39,210 bases of DNA from IMG/VR virus record IMGVR_UViG_3300036792_000213, positions 1 through 39,210 of that record; one strand, given 5' to 3'. The first letter of the stretch is position 1; every line of letters begins with the position of its first letter. This document shows, in pieces, positions 7,078-15,907 of this stretch. The translations under genes were made by a program, and so were the position numbers. Source of the stretch: a virus. The notes under the pieces were generated by a model. It had not been told where the DNA came from and searched no databases. It was given only the letters and a program-made list of their open reading frames with translations.

Positions 7078-9933
7078 ATGACGGTATTTGCCAACAACAC
7101 CTCAGCTACGGTTACCAGTGGTGGTACTACCACGTCGGATACCAGCTGGACTGTAGGCAGCATTACCGGCTTTCCCACGTCGCTGGCTTCAGGCCAGACA
7201 TTCCATGTAGCTGATACTGCACCCGGCTACACCGGAGAAAAGATCCTGGTTACCGCGATCAGCGGAAGCGGCCCTTACACCTGGACGGTAGTCCGGGGTG
7301 ACGAAGGAACTACTGCGGTAGCGCACGTAGCCAGCTTCAATATCCAGCAGGTAGTAACCGCCGGAGAATTTACCTCTCTTTCCCTGGGTATTTACAATGT
7401 TAAAACTTACGGTGCTAAAGGCGACGGGTCCACCGACGACACCACCGCTATTACTAACGCACTAAATGCTGCTGGGAATGCTGCCAGCGACGGCATGGTG
7501 TACTTCCCGCCCGGCGTCTACATTTCTGGCGCTCAGTTCATCCCGCAGAATGTGCACGTGCAGGGCTCTGGGATAGTAAACACTACGGTTAAGCTGAAGA
7601 CGACCGCCGCGAAGTTCGACAACCTGTTCACTAACGCTCAGTTGATCGGCACTACTTTTGACGCGAACTGCTGCCAGGTAAGTGACATGACCCTGGACGG
7701 GCAGGCAGGCGCACAGACCGCTACAAGCCCCTGGCAGGCAGGACTCGTGTTCAATACGCGTCCCCCGTCCGGCGGCTTCGAGTACAACGACGGGCGTCAT
7801 GTAGCGCGCAACTTGCTGATCCAGAACTTTACCGGCGACGGACTGGTGCAGTACCAGCAGGGCGTGTGCCAGTTCAGCAATATCCAGGTCTGGCTGTGCA
7901 ACGGGTTCGGCTTTAACTGCAACCAGGACTCTGAATATGTTAACTGCGACGCGGGCGCTTGCGGACTGGACGGATTTGTTATCCAGGGTGGTTCTAACCG
8001 TTTCAGCTCTTGCAAGGCGTGGTTCTGCGGGGCATCGATGACCAGCTCTCGCGGAACGGGCGCGACCGCACTGACTGTGAACGGCCCGACCGGCACGGGT
8101 GCTCCAGCTTGGGACGGTACTGCCGTAACCAGCCTGGTTTTCTCCCTGGCTAACGGCTGGGGGAACGGCTGGGTGCTGGCGGACATCACATCCGGGCCAG
8201 GCGTGAACGGCAACTACGCTGGTAACGACTTCTCTGCCTGCGGCGCGCAGGACAATGCCAGGGCAGGGTGGAGGCTAAGTGGCGGCCGGTTCACTCTGGG
8301 CGGGTGCTCGGCAGATTCCAACTCCAACTGCGGTTGCACGTCCGGCACCACGCCGCTGGCGTCCTTCCCCGGCTTCGAGTTTCCCAACGGCAACTCGTCC
8401 ACGGGTGTAGTAACTGGTTATTCCTTCGACCGGGGCGCGAACACCAACCACCAGCAGGCCGGAATGTACCTGGGCTCGTCTCTCGGCAGCCTGGACATCC
8501 ACCTCGTTATCGACGGAAAATTGAACAACGGTACCACCAAGATGCCCGCGCTGTTGTCGGGCAGCAGTACCACCTCGCTGGGCGGGGTGAATGCTTTCAT
8601 CGGCGGGCACTCGCTGTTCTCCCCGTTCGACGTGATGGCGTGGGGCGCGCAGGGCGACGGGTCCACCGACGATACCACCGCTATCAATGCCGCGATAAGC
8701 GCTGCGATCAGCGCGGGTGGCGGTAAGGTATATATCCCGGCAGGCACTTACAAGTTCACTAACCTCACCTGCACTACATCGTCTTCCACTGTCGCAATCC
8801 CGGTATATATAGAGGGCGATGGCACAGAAGCGACTATCTTGAAGTGTTATGCCACTTCCGGTGTCGGCCTGGATTATTACGGCAGCAGTACTACTGCAAG
8901 CGTGGATGGCGGCGGCGTATCGAATCTGACCATCGACGGCACAAATGCCAGCGCCGGAGTCGCCGGGCTGAAGATGCACGACCTGTTCCAGCTACGGGTA
9001 TATGACGTATTCGTTCGTAACTTCAGCGGTACCGGGTCCAAAGGCGCGTGGTTCTGCAACACCTATACCTGGACTGAAGCACTGCACGGCCGGATCTACC
9101 TGGCCAATAACACTGCTAACTGCGTATTCGACGTGGCTTCGTCCGGTACCACTGCTACCTCCAGCTTCGCGCGCCTGGACCTAGATATCTTCATTACTCA
9201 GGGAACGGCAAGCTTCGACGGTGTAGTGCTCCAGAACGGCGCGGTGCTCTACGACGGCCGGTTCTCGATCCGGGGAAACTTCACCTCCAGCGCATCAGCG
9301 CTGACTTCCGCTGTGCTCCGCCTGACGGGCAGCGTACCCACCGGCCACCCCGGCGCGGGCACTGTCTTCTCCTCTATCACCTTCGGGCGAGTTGAAATCG
9401 GCGTGGAGGTGGACAACGCACAAACCAACAAGCCTATTACCATCGTGTCTAATGCGGGCGGCAACCTGTTCCAGAACTGCTACGGCATTATGGACTTCAG
9501 CAACGGCGGCGGCGCGTTCACTGCGGCTGCGGGCAACTCGTTTATCTATCCGTTCAATGGTGTTATCAAGGGTGACGCTACCCTACAGGGTATATCCGGC
9601 ACAACGCAGATAGCCGCTTACAACATGCCCGGCGGTGTTGCTATCGGCAACTTCTCAAGCCCGGCGACTATCGCAGCCTCGGGAACAATCAGTACGGCTG
9701 CTACCAGCTTTGCCAAAGTCACCAGCACGGGCGCGGTAGGCGGTGTTATTCTCCAGGCAGGTACTTACAGTGGCCAGGTCTGTGTGGTAGTAAACTCGGG
9801 CAGCAACACAATCACGTTCGCTATCTCGGGTACGTCGCATGTTGCGGACGGTACTTCGGACGCTATCAGCGGCGGTACAGGACGGATGTTTGTGTGGGAC
9901 GAGAATAACAGCCTCTGGTATCACATGACCTAA
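7078..9933 (+). CDS. Tailspike / minor tail protein, pectate-lyase fold
   Basis: A 951-residue virion adhesin, possibly a depolymerase. Residues 1-105 form an attachment-type N-domain (Thr/Ser/Gly-rich, GFPTSLASGQTFHVAD). A Pectate_lyase_3-type opening follows (YNVKTYGAKGDGSTDDTTAI, about 106-125), leading into a right-handed beta-helix. A second opening is at about 518 (FDVMAWGAQGDGSTDDTTAI), so the protein appears to carry two beta-helix domains in tandem. The C-terminal 110 residues resemble a small beta-sandwich tip. Catalytic residues are not assignable by eye. ATG 7078 lacks a ribosome site but follows a TATTCT box by 7 nt, suggesting leaderless expression. It likely binds or cleaves a host surface polysaccharide. 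Confidence 0.82.
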   Translation: MTVFANNTSATVTSGGTTTSDTSWTVGSITGFPTSLASGQTFHVADTAPGYTGEKILVTAISGSGPYTWTVVRGDEGTTAVAHVASFNIQQVVTAGEFTSLSLGIYNVKTYGAKGDGSTDDTTAITNALNAAGNAASDGMVYFPPGVYISGAQFIPQNVHVQGSGIVNTTVKLKTTAAKFDNLFTNAQLIGTTFDANCCQVSDMTLDGQAGAQTATSPWQAGLVFNTRPPSGGFEYNDGRHVARNLLIQNFTGDGLVQYQQGVCQFSNIQVWLCNGFGFNCNQDSEYVNCDAGACGLDGFVIQGGSNRFSSCKAWFCGASMTSSRGTGATALTVNGPTGTGAPAWDGTAVTSLVFSLANGWGNGWVLADITSGPGVNGNYAGNDFSACGAQDNARAGWRLSGGRFTLGGCSADSNSNCGCTSGTTPLASFPGFEFPNGNSSTGVVTGYSFDRGANTNHQQAGMYLGSSLGSLDIHLVIDGKLNNGTTKMPALLSGSSTTSLGGVNAFIGGHSLFSPFDVMAWGAQGDGSTDDTTAINAAISAAISAGGGKVYIPAGTYKFTNLTCTTSSSTVAIPVYIEGDGTEATILKCYATSGVGLDYYGSSTTASVDGGGVSNLTIDGTNASAGVAGLKMHDLFQLRVYDVFVRNFSGTGSKGAWFCNTYTWTEALHGRIYLANNTANCVFDVASSGTTATSSFARLDLDIFITQGTASFDGVVLQNGAVLYDGRFSIRGNFTSSASALTSAVLRLTGSVPTGHPGAGTVFSSITFGRVEIGVEVDNAQTNKPITIVSNAGGNLFQNCYGIMDFSNGGGAFTAAAGNSFIYPFNGVIKGDATLQGISGTTQIAAYNMPGGVAIGNFSSPATIAASGTISTAATSFAKVTSTGAVGGVILQAGTYSGQVCVVVNSGSNTITFAISGTSHVADGTSDAISGGTGRMFVWDENNSLWYHMT

Positions 9934-9939
9934 CCCTGG

Positions 9940-9967
9940 CTTATTACTGTTAATCGGATTATTCTTA
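9940..9967 (+). promoter_or_regulatory. Conserved promoter-like element, copy 2
   Basis: The second copy of the 28-base element (CTTATT at the start, ATTATTCTTA at the end). TATTCT at 9960-9965 would start transcription near 9972, giving a short leader with the strong GGAGG site at 9991-9995. It lies between two structural genes, so the genes from 9999 onward may form their own transcript. Confidence 0.5.
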
Positions 9968-9998
9968 AGTCGAATACCGAAAAGGCTTCAGGAGGAAC

Positions 9999-10586
9999 AT
10001 GTCCGGTTACACGATGTCGCAGGGGGAAGTGCTCTGGGCTAGTTCTCAGGCTGGTACCAACGACACTTATGCTGCGGGTACCGAGCAGTCCCTGATGGGC
10101 GGACTTACTCCGTGCGTTATCCCCGCCTTTTACTTTCTCAACAACACCAGCACAGGCCGTACCCTTAAACTGCGTGCTTCCGGACTTATCACCTGCGTCT
10201 CTGCTGTTACGTGGACCTGGAACGTCCGTCTGTTCAACGGCACGAACACGTTCACTGCTGGCGGCGGCATCGGACTGGGACCGACACCTGCTCTTACCGC
10301 TCCGTCTTCGGCTACCCTCGCACCCTGGTTCCTGGACCTGGACATCGTGATGCGCAACGTAAACCCTGGTGCTACGTCGGTTATCTGTGCACAGGGAGAA
10401 GTTCGCTCTTCACTCGGCCTTGCGTCCCCGTTCATGGGTCCGATGCCCGGTGCTAACACTACTCCGCAGAACTCCGTCTTCGACAACTCTGCGACCTGGT
10501 ACCTGCACGTCACGCTGCTGTCCAGCTCTGCGTCGGCTTCTAACCTGGCGAACCTTCAGATGGCAAAGCTCTACGGAGAGAACTAA
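9999..10586 (+). CDS. Putative virion (minor tail) protein
   Basis: A 195-residue protein, rich in Thr, Ser, Ala and Gly with aromatic beta-strand patterns (VTWTWNVRLFNGTNTF; TWYLHVTLLSSS), consistent with a jelly-roll or beta-sandwich virion protein. It has no signal peptide or membrane segment. A strong GGAGG lies 3 nt before the ATG. It sits between a tailspike and two modular adhesins, so a role as a fibre, decoration or spike-associated protein is likely. I do not recognise a specific family; assignment as structural rests on composition and neighbours. Confidence 0.6.
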   Translation: MSGYTMSQGEVLWASSQAGTNDTYAAGTEQSLMGGLTPCVIPAFYFLNNTSTGRTLKLRASGLITCVSAVTWTWNVRLFNGTNTFTAGGGIGLGPTPALTAPSSATLAPWFLDLDIVMRNVNPGATSVICAQGEVRSSLGLASPFMGPMPGANTTPQNSVFDNSATWYLHVTLLSSSASASNLANLQMAKLYGEN

Positions 10587-10638
10587 TAACCGAGCACACG
10601 GCTTAAGCGGGAGGTTAGCTAAGGGCAGGAGGTGACCT

Positions 10639-12387
10639 ATGGCCATTGCCGAAGACGCTTCCTCTCCAGCCGTTGTACATGTCTTCGGCGCTACCTCTCC
10701 TTTCTCAGGGCTGTCAACCGCGTCGTTCAGTCCTCCAGCGAACTCTCTCGTCGTTGCGATAGTCAACTTCGGCTATTCGGCGTTTGGTAAGCCGAGCCCG
10801 TCAATAACTGTCGCGGACTCCGGTTCTGTTTCGTACACAGCTGGCCCGGCTGTATTCGATACCGATGCTGACTACTCGGGGATATTCACTAATTACTACT
10901 CGTCTGCTCCCGGTTCGATTACGGTTACTGCTTCGGACCCGACCACCTGGTCAGGCGGCACCACGGGTATGCAGCTAACCGTAAAGGTACTCACCGGAGC
11001 GAATTCAAGTCAGTCGGGAGCCGGGTCAGCGTTTAACCATGACTCTGCTGGAGCTGGATCGGCAGCCAATTCTCTGATCACTACCACGACCGCCGGGTCG
11101 TTTGTGTACGTGGCCGCAACTTTCGGGGCGAACACCACCTTGACCCCGTTCGACTCCAATACAACGTCGATTAATGCGCTTACTGACGCCACCGAAATAA
11201 ACGTCTACGGATCTGGCGAGCAGACAGCGGCAACGGTCACTCCCGCTTCGACTAGGCTCGGCTGGACAGCAGGAACAACCGGCCCGTGGTCGTGGGCGGC
11301 ACTGGAAATCCTCCCCGCAGGCGGCGGAAGCCCTGCAATACCTCCTCAGCCTCAGCCTGGCAGTAAGTTCCGGCGCAAAAGGTTCCACCGTAATCAGCCA
11401 CTTATATCGTCGTTCAGCACACCGATTCGCACTAGCATGCCCGCAGTACCCGGAAACATGGTTCCAGGCAACACCTCTCCGGGTTCTCCCGGCTCTGCCG
11501 CCACCAGTCAGACTTACAACGGCGCGCTGACTGCCGGTGTTACTGCGCAGGATTCGTTTGGCGGCACTAAGACCGGGTTCGCAGCACTGACTACGACTGC
11601 TACTGCTCAGGCTGCATTCAACGGCACGAAAACAGGCAACACAGCGATTACCGCTTCAGTCACAGCTTCGATGCTGCTGGCGGGCGGGGATATACCACCG
11701 GGTACTCCTCTTTCACAGGCGGGCAGCCGGGTATGGCGCAATAAGTTCCGGCGTGACCAGCGGCTGATCCTGCCTCCTGCTGCTCCCGTAACTAGCCGGT
11801 CTCCTATGACTCTCGGCGGCGCTCTCGCGGCTTACACAGTAGACGGAAGTGACACCGAAATAGCTAATAACCTAGGTGCTACTCTCTCTGTATTTACTGA
11901 TGACGGCACTATTGCAACTGCCGCTAACCTGGGTGGAACAGCCGCTCTCGTAGTCAACCAGCTGGGCGGTACTATCTCTGCATATACCAATGACGGTAGT
12001 ATTGCAACGACAGCTTTCGGTGGCAGTGCGACAGGATGGACCATGCAGAATATCAATTTGAACTTCGCGGAGTTCAATGACATCACGCTGACTGGCACCA
12101 TTACTAACAGCGGATCTGCTCTTAACCTCACGGGTTACACCGTTAACATGTACCTTAAGCCGTCTGCCGGAGTCGTAGACACTGACGGCCGGGTAATCAA
12201 GCTGTCCAGCGGCGGCGGCAGCCCTGCAATTACTATCACCAACGCTGCTTCTGGTGCAATATCCATTCTCGTAGCTAACGCTGACGTGCAGAATCAGAAC
12301 CTGCTCTTCTACCGGATTGACGCGGTAGACGCCAGCAGCCACATCAACACGGCCATCTACGGCAACATTACATACACGGCCCTCTAA
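10639..12387 (+). CDS. Modular virion adhesin with 20-residue repeats
   Basis: A 582-residue modular protein. Residues 1-230 form a Ser/Thr-rich beta-sandwich. A basic linker QPGSKFRRKRFHRNQ is at about 239-253, three 20-residue repeats run from 295 to 354 (consensus G-x-L-T-A-x-V-T-A-Q-A-A-F-x-G-T-K-T-x-F), and a second basic linker QAGSRVWRNKFRRDQ is at 360-374. A Gly/Thr-rich segment with repeated LGGT follows, then a C-terminal domain from about 469 (NLNFAEFNDITLTGTI; ALNLTGYTVNMYLKP) that resembles baseplate BppU-type N-domains. The same linker, repeats and C-terminal domain recur in the next gene, so the two are paralogous mosaics. GCAGGAGGTG precedes the ATG. Likely a receptor-binding or fibre component. 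Confidence 0.65.
   Translation: MAIAEDASSPAVVHVFGATSPFSGLSTASFSPPANSLVVAIVNFGYSAFGKPSPSITVADSGSVSYTAGPAVFDTDADYSGIFTNYYSSAPGSITVTASDPTTWSGGTTGMQLTVKVLTGANSSQSGAGSAFNHDSAGAGSAANSLITTTTAGSFVYVAATFGANTTLTPFDSNTTSINALTDATEINVYGSGEQTAATVTPASTRLGWTAGTTGPWSWAALEILPAGGGSPAIPPQPQPGSKFRRKRFHRNQPLISSFSTPIRTSMPAVPGNMVPGNTSPGSPGSAATSQTYNGALTAGVTAQDSFGGTKTGFAALTTTATAQAAFNGTKTGNTAITASVTASMLLAGGDIPPGTPLSQAGSRVWRNKFRRDQRLILPPAAPVTSRSPMTLGGALAAYTVDGSDTEIANNLGATLSVFTDDGTIATAANLGGTAALVVNQLGGTISAYTNDGSIATTAFGGSATGWTMQNINLNFAEFNDITLTGTITNSGSALNLTGYTVNMYLKPSAGVVDTDGRVIKLSSGGGSPAITITNAASGAISILVANADVQNQNLLFYRIDAVDASSHINTAIYGNITYTAL
11353..11397 (+). repeat. Basic Trp/Arg linker motif, copy 1
   Basis: Encodes QPGSKFRRKRFHRNQ, the first of four copies of a 15-residue motif with pattern Q-[PA]-G-[SG]-[KR]-x-[WR]-R-x-[KR]-[FHY]-[RH]-[RK]-x-Q in two adjacent adhesin genes. 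Confidence 0.7.
11521..11700 (+). repeat. Three 20-residue (60-bp) repeats
   Basis: Three imperfect units beginning GALTAGVTAQDSFGGTKTGF. They are the same unit that occurs many times in the following gene and once at the N-terminus of the protein at 30169. Confidence 0.75.
11716..11760 (+). repeat. Basic Trp/Arg linker motif, copy 2
   Basis: Encodes QAGSRVWRNKFRRDQ. It immediately follows the 20-residue repeats in this gene. Confidence 0.7.
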
Positions 12388-12405
12388 TGTAGGGAGGCTG
12401 TGCCT

Positions 12406-15400
12406 GTGAGCCCGACTCTTGTAGCAACCGTCTCGCCCGCGTTTCAGTCAGGCGCAATTACAACGGCGACGTTCTCTATCACAGCTACCACCGCTGGCAG
12501 CTGCCTGGTCGCATACGTTTCCGCGTTCGGAGACACTGCCTCGCCTACTACGGTAACTATTACCAGTAGCACGGGCGGTACGGGCGGCACGTTTACCTCT
12601 GATAACTGGTTTACTCCGACAAACGGAAACTCCCTAGCGACCGCCGCGATGGACGCGGGTATCTGGCTGGACCCGTCGTGCGCCACTGGCACCAATGCGA
12701 TCAAGGTTACGACTAACGGTTCCGGCACAATCACGATCGGGCTTATCTCCGAGGAATGGGCCGGGCTGGCGGCTACTGCCGGTGCGCTCGTTGACCAGAG
12801 CGCGACTCCGTTGCGGCAGACCACTGCGAACACTACGTGGAGCGTCGGCGCGACCGGCACAACCAGTCAGGCGGGCGAACTGGTAGTTGCCGTCGCCGCA
12901 GGTTTCAATAACTCCTCGACTTCGTGGACGATAGGCACTCCGGGTGCACCGTGGACCGAAGCAACACCCGTTGTCGGAATCGGGTCTAGTGCTTTCTACC
13001 AGAACCTTGCCGCCGGGCATCAGGTAACTGGTTCAACAGGCACGTTTACCTATAACGGCACAAACGTTTACAAAGTAACAGCATGTATTTTGACTCTGAA
13101 CCCTGGTGCAGCCGCTGCTCCTTTGCCCGCAGTCCCGCAGCCTGGCGGTAAGTGGTGGCGTAAGAAGCACCGTAAGAATCAGCAGCAGCTTACTCCGGTG
13201 GCTAATCCGCTGATGCAGACACTGACGGACGCGTTCCCCGGCTCATCGGTGGACAGCACGAAGTGGAATAGCAGCCCAGGTGCGGGCACCATCACGGTCA
13301 GCGGCGGAATACTAAGCCTGAGCGTGCCGACTAATGCCGGGACTAACACTCATATTAACTCACTGGGCCTTTACAGCCTCCGGAATTCTTATGCGTACGC
13401 GGAGCTGAACAGCGCTGGCGTCGCTGAGCCGAACACGCAGGTAATGCTCAACGTGCTCGACCAGTCGTTTACCAACGGCTTCTTCCTGTATGTCCTCAAC
13501 GGAAACCTGCACGGCTCTTACACCAATAACGGCATTACCTTTACAGACGCCTTCACCGCCTTCACGTACAGTGCGACTAGCCATAAGTGGCTGCGTATCC
13601 GTGAAACCGCCGGGACAGTTTTCTGGGAAACTGCACCTGACGGTCTGACCTGGACGGTTCAGGGGTCCCTGGCATCCAGCACGTTTACTTTCAATCTCGG
13701 TGCAATGCAAGTCCTGCTTGTGCAGCAGCAGAATACTAGCACTGACCCAGGGACTACTAGCCAGTGGTCGAACTTCAACACTACTCCTTCCTTTTCTACC
13801 TGGAACGGAGCTTTCACTACTGCTGTCACTGCCCAGGATTCTTTTGCCGGTACGAAGACCGCGTTCGGAGTTCTTACCTATACGGTTACTGCTCAGGACT
13901 CCTTCGCCGGTAAGAAGACCGGATTCGCCGCGCTGGTAGCTACTATTACTGCGGCGATGACCGCTGCCGGTAAGAAGACCGGGTTCGGAAACCTTGCTGC
14001 GGCTGTTACCGCTCTGATGTCGGCGGCCGGAACTAAGACAGCTAAGGGCGTGCTGACTGCGACCGTTACTGCCCAGGCAGCATTCACCGGCACGAAGACT
14101 GCATTCGGTCACCTGACAGCTACGGTAACGGCAGCGATGTCTGCGGCTGGTACTAAGACGGCAAAGGGTGCCCTGACTACGAACGCTACTGCTCAGGCTG
14201 CTTTCGCCGGGACTCGTGTTAAGTTCGGTCAGCTGACTGCTGCTGTCACTGCTGCTCTGACTGCGGCCGGAACTAAGACAGCGTTCGGCGCTATGTCGGC
14301 TGCTGCTACGGCACAGGCTGCTTTCGCGGGAACCAAAACTGCATTCGGCCAGCTTGTCGCTGCTGTTACAGCATTCTTGTTCCCCGCTGCCACTCCTCCG
14401 CCTGCTGCTCCTTTCACCCCTCTTCAGCCGGGTAGCAGGCAGTGGCGTACAAGGTACCGTCGCAAGCAGAGGATCGCACCGCCTCCTCCCTACACATACA
14501 GCGGGGCATTCTCGGCTAGTGCTACAGCTCAGGCTACGTTTGCAACTAACCGGACTCAGAACGGCACTCTTACAGCTGCGATCACGGCTGTTATGTCAGC
14601 AGCGGGTACCAAGTCGGCGTTCGGTACCCTGGTCGCTGCGGTCACTGCGGCTATGTCGGCGGCTGGTAAGAAGACTGGGTTCGGAAACCTGACAGCAACG
14701 GTCACTGCGGCTATGACAGCGGCAGGTAAGAAGACCGGGTTCGGTAACCTTACCGCTGCGATCACTGCTGCTATGTCTGTGGCCGGTACCAAGACGGCCA
14801 AGGGCGTTCTTACTGCGACCGTTACCGCTCAGGCTGCTTTCGCTGGTACTAAGACGGCGTTCGGGCACCTGACTGCTACGGTAACGGCAACGCTGACGGC
14901 GGCAGGCAAGAAGACCGGGTTCGGCGTACTCTCGGCTGCGGCTACTGCACAGGCTACGTTCAACGGGATCAGGACAGCTAAGGCTTTCGCTACATTCTCG
15001 GCTACTGCCAGGGCTCTGTTCAACGCGATCAATAACTCGATCCGCAACCCGATGAACTACGGCGGAAACATCATCCGCACGGTATTCGGAACTACTGCTT
15101 CTGAGGTAGCCAACCTCTACGGCGGAACTCTTGCAGAGGGTAACTACGGTGGCGGACTGGTTAGTGCGAATACCGGAGGAACGGCAACCCTTTCGGCCAA
15201 CACACTAGGCGGCACTATCTCTCCCCCTGCTCTTGGCGGTACTCTTACATCGACAGCTTTCGGTGGCGGCGCAGTTGGGTGGACTATGCAGGAGGTAGAC
15301 CAGAACTTCCCCGAGTTCAACGACCTTACGCTGAACGTTGCCCTGACTAGTAACGGATCGGCACTTAACCTCACGGGTTACACCGTCAAGATGCTGATGA

Positions 15401-15630
15401 AGCCTAATGCAGGCGTACTGGATTCTGATGGCAGGAACATTATCCTGTCCAGCGGAGGCGGAAGCCCGGCGATTACGATCACTAATGCTGCTGGCGGCCT
15501 GTGCAACATCGCTATCGCCAACGCTGACGTGCAGGACCAGACTCACACGTTCTACCGAATCGATGCAGTGGACGGCAGCGGGCATATCAACACGTGCATT
15601 TTCGGTACTATTACGTATACGCCTCTATAA
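12406..15630 (+). CDS. Large modular virion adhesin, about 18 repeats
   Basis: A 1074-residue modular protein (1076 from the alternative GTG 12400). GTG 12406 is preferred because AGGGAGG ends 8 nt before it. In order it has: a beta-sandwich N-domain; basic linker QPGGKWWRKKHRKNQ (13138-13182); a concanavalin/LamG-like domain starting TDAFPGSSVDSTKWN (about 13225-13790); nine to ten 20-residue repeats; basic linker QPGSRQWRTRYRRKQ (14425-14469); eight to nine more repeats; an LGGT-rich segment; and a C-terminal domain from about 15286 (NFPEFNDLTLNVAL; ALNLTGYTVKMLMKP) shared with the upstream gene. The repeats alternate an AQAAFAG form with an AAMSAAG form. Composition (Ala, Thr, Gly) would suit a fibrous stalk or O-glycan acceptor; that is inference. 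Confidence 0.65.
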   Translation: MSPTLVATVSPAFQSGAITTATFSITATTAGSCLVAYVSAFGDTASPTTVTITSSTGGTGGTFTSDNWFTPTNGNSLATAAMDAGIWLDPSCATGTNAIKVTTNGSGTITIGLISEEWAGLAATAGALVDQSATPLRQTTANTTWSVGATGTTSQAGELVVAVAAGFNNSSTSWTIGTPGAPWTEATPVVGIGSSAFYQNLAAGHQVTGSTGTFTYNGTNVYKVTACILTLNPGAAAAPLPAVPQPGGKWWRKKHRKNQQQLTPVANPLMQTLTDAFPGSSVDSTKWNSSPGAGTITVSGGILSLSVPTNAGTNTHINSLGLYSLRNSYAYAELNSAGVAEPNTQVMLNVLDQSFTNGFFLYVLNGNLHGSYTNNGITFTDAFTAFTYSATSHKWLRIRETAGTVFWETAPDGLTWTVQGSLASSTFTFNLGAMQVLLVQQQNTSTDPGTTSQWSNFNTTPSFSTWNGAFTTAVTAQDSFAGTKTAFGVLTYTVTAQDSFAGKKTGFAALVATITAAMTAAGKKTGFGNLAAAVTALMSAAGTKTAKGVLTATVTAQAAFTGTKTAFGHLTATVTAAMSAAGTKTAKGALTTNATAQAAFAGTRVKFGQLTAAVTAALTAAGTKTAFGAMSAAATAQAAFAGTKTAFGQLVAAVTAFLFPAATPPPAAPFTPLQPGSRQWRTRYRRKQRIAPPPPYTYSGAFSASATAQATFATNRTQNGTLTAAITAVMSAAGTKSAFGTLVAAVTAAMSAAGKKTGFGNLTATVTAAMTAAGKKTGFGNLTAAITAAMSVAGTKTAKGVLTATVTAQAAFAGTKTAFGHLTATVTATLTAAGKKTGFGVLSAAATAQATFNGIRTAKAFATFSATARALFNAINNSIRNPMNYGGNIIRTVFGTTASEVANLYGGTLAEGNYGGGLVSANTGGTATLSANTLGGTISPPALGGTLTSTAFGGGAVGWTMQEVDQNFPEFNDLTLNVALTSNGSALNLTGYTVKMLMKPNAGVLDSDGRNIILSSGGGSPAITITNAAGGLCNIAIANADVQDQTHTFYRIDAVDGSGHINTCIFGTITYTPL
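13138..13182 (+). repeat. Basic Trp/Arg linker motif, copy 3
   Basis: Encodes QPGGKWWRKKHRKNQ. It precedes the concanavalin/LamG-like domain. Confidence 0.7.
13807..14387 (+). repeat. 20-residue (60-bp) repeat block 1
   Basis: Nine full units and a degenerate tenth in perfect 60-bp register, for example GVLTATVTAQAAFTGTKTAF and GHLTATVTAAMSAAGTKTAK. DNA identity between units is high enough to invite recombination or copy-number change. Confidence 0.85.
14425..14469 (+). repeat. Basic Trp/Arg linker motif, copy 4
   Basis: Encodes QPGSRQWRTRYRRKQ. It interrupts the two repeat blocks and is followed by a Pro-rich segment. Confidence 0.7.
14503..15030 (+). repeat. 20-residue (60-bp) repeat block 2
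   Basis: About eight units plus a degenerate end, in the same register and consensus as block 1. GNLTATVTAAMTAAGKKTGF and its neighbour GNLTAAITAAMSVAGTKTAK show near-duplicate units. Confidence 0.85.
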
Positions 15631-15643
15631 GTAGGATGGAAAC

Positions 15644-15907
15644 ATGAGCGAGACCGAAACCCGAAACCCGATGTGGTGTGACGTGTGCCGTCAGGGAGAT
15701 ACTGACCCGCGCCACCACGTTCTGATGGCTGACGGTTCTGTTCAGACGCGCCACATGGACTGCTGCCGGGACAACGGATGCCACGACAGCTCCTGCGGCA
15801 AGATCCTGGAAATGAGCGGCGACAAGCGCAAGACTGAACTGCTCCAGTTCCTGCACGAAAACGGAGCGGCAGTTCACGCAGAGGTATCCACCAAGGAGGG
15901 CGAGTAA
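15644..15907 (+). CDS. Small Cys/His-rich, probably zinc-binding protein
   Basis: An 87-residue protein with many potential metal ligands: Cys12, Cys15, His24, His25, His37, Cys40, Cys41, Cys46, His47 and Cys51. The arrangement starts with a CDVC knuckle and ends CHDSSCGK, suggesting one or two small zinc sites. The C-terminal 35 residues are charged and helical (KTELLQFLHENGAAV). GTAGGATGG precedes the ATG. It lies between the large adhesin and two small virion-like genes. I cannot assign a family; a structural or regulatory role is possible. Confidence 0.6.
   Translation: MSETETRNPMWCDVCRQGDTDPRHHVLMADGSVQTRHMDCCRDNGCHDSSCGKILEMSGDKRKTELLQFLHENGAAVHAEVSTKEGE

Noticed and set aside
13360-14112. 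Minus-strand frames opposite the 20-residue repeats
   Set aside because: They arise from the antisense of 60-bp repeats and share their periodicity.
13807-15030. A CRISPR-like array
   Set aside because: The repeats are contiguous, in frame and protein-coding, with no unique spacers.
10639-15630. A diversity-generating retroelement variable region
   Set aside because: No reverse transcriptase, template repeat or C-type-lectin variable domain is visible in the window.
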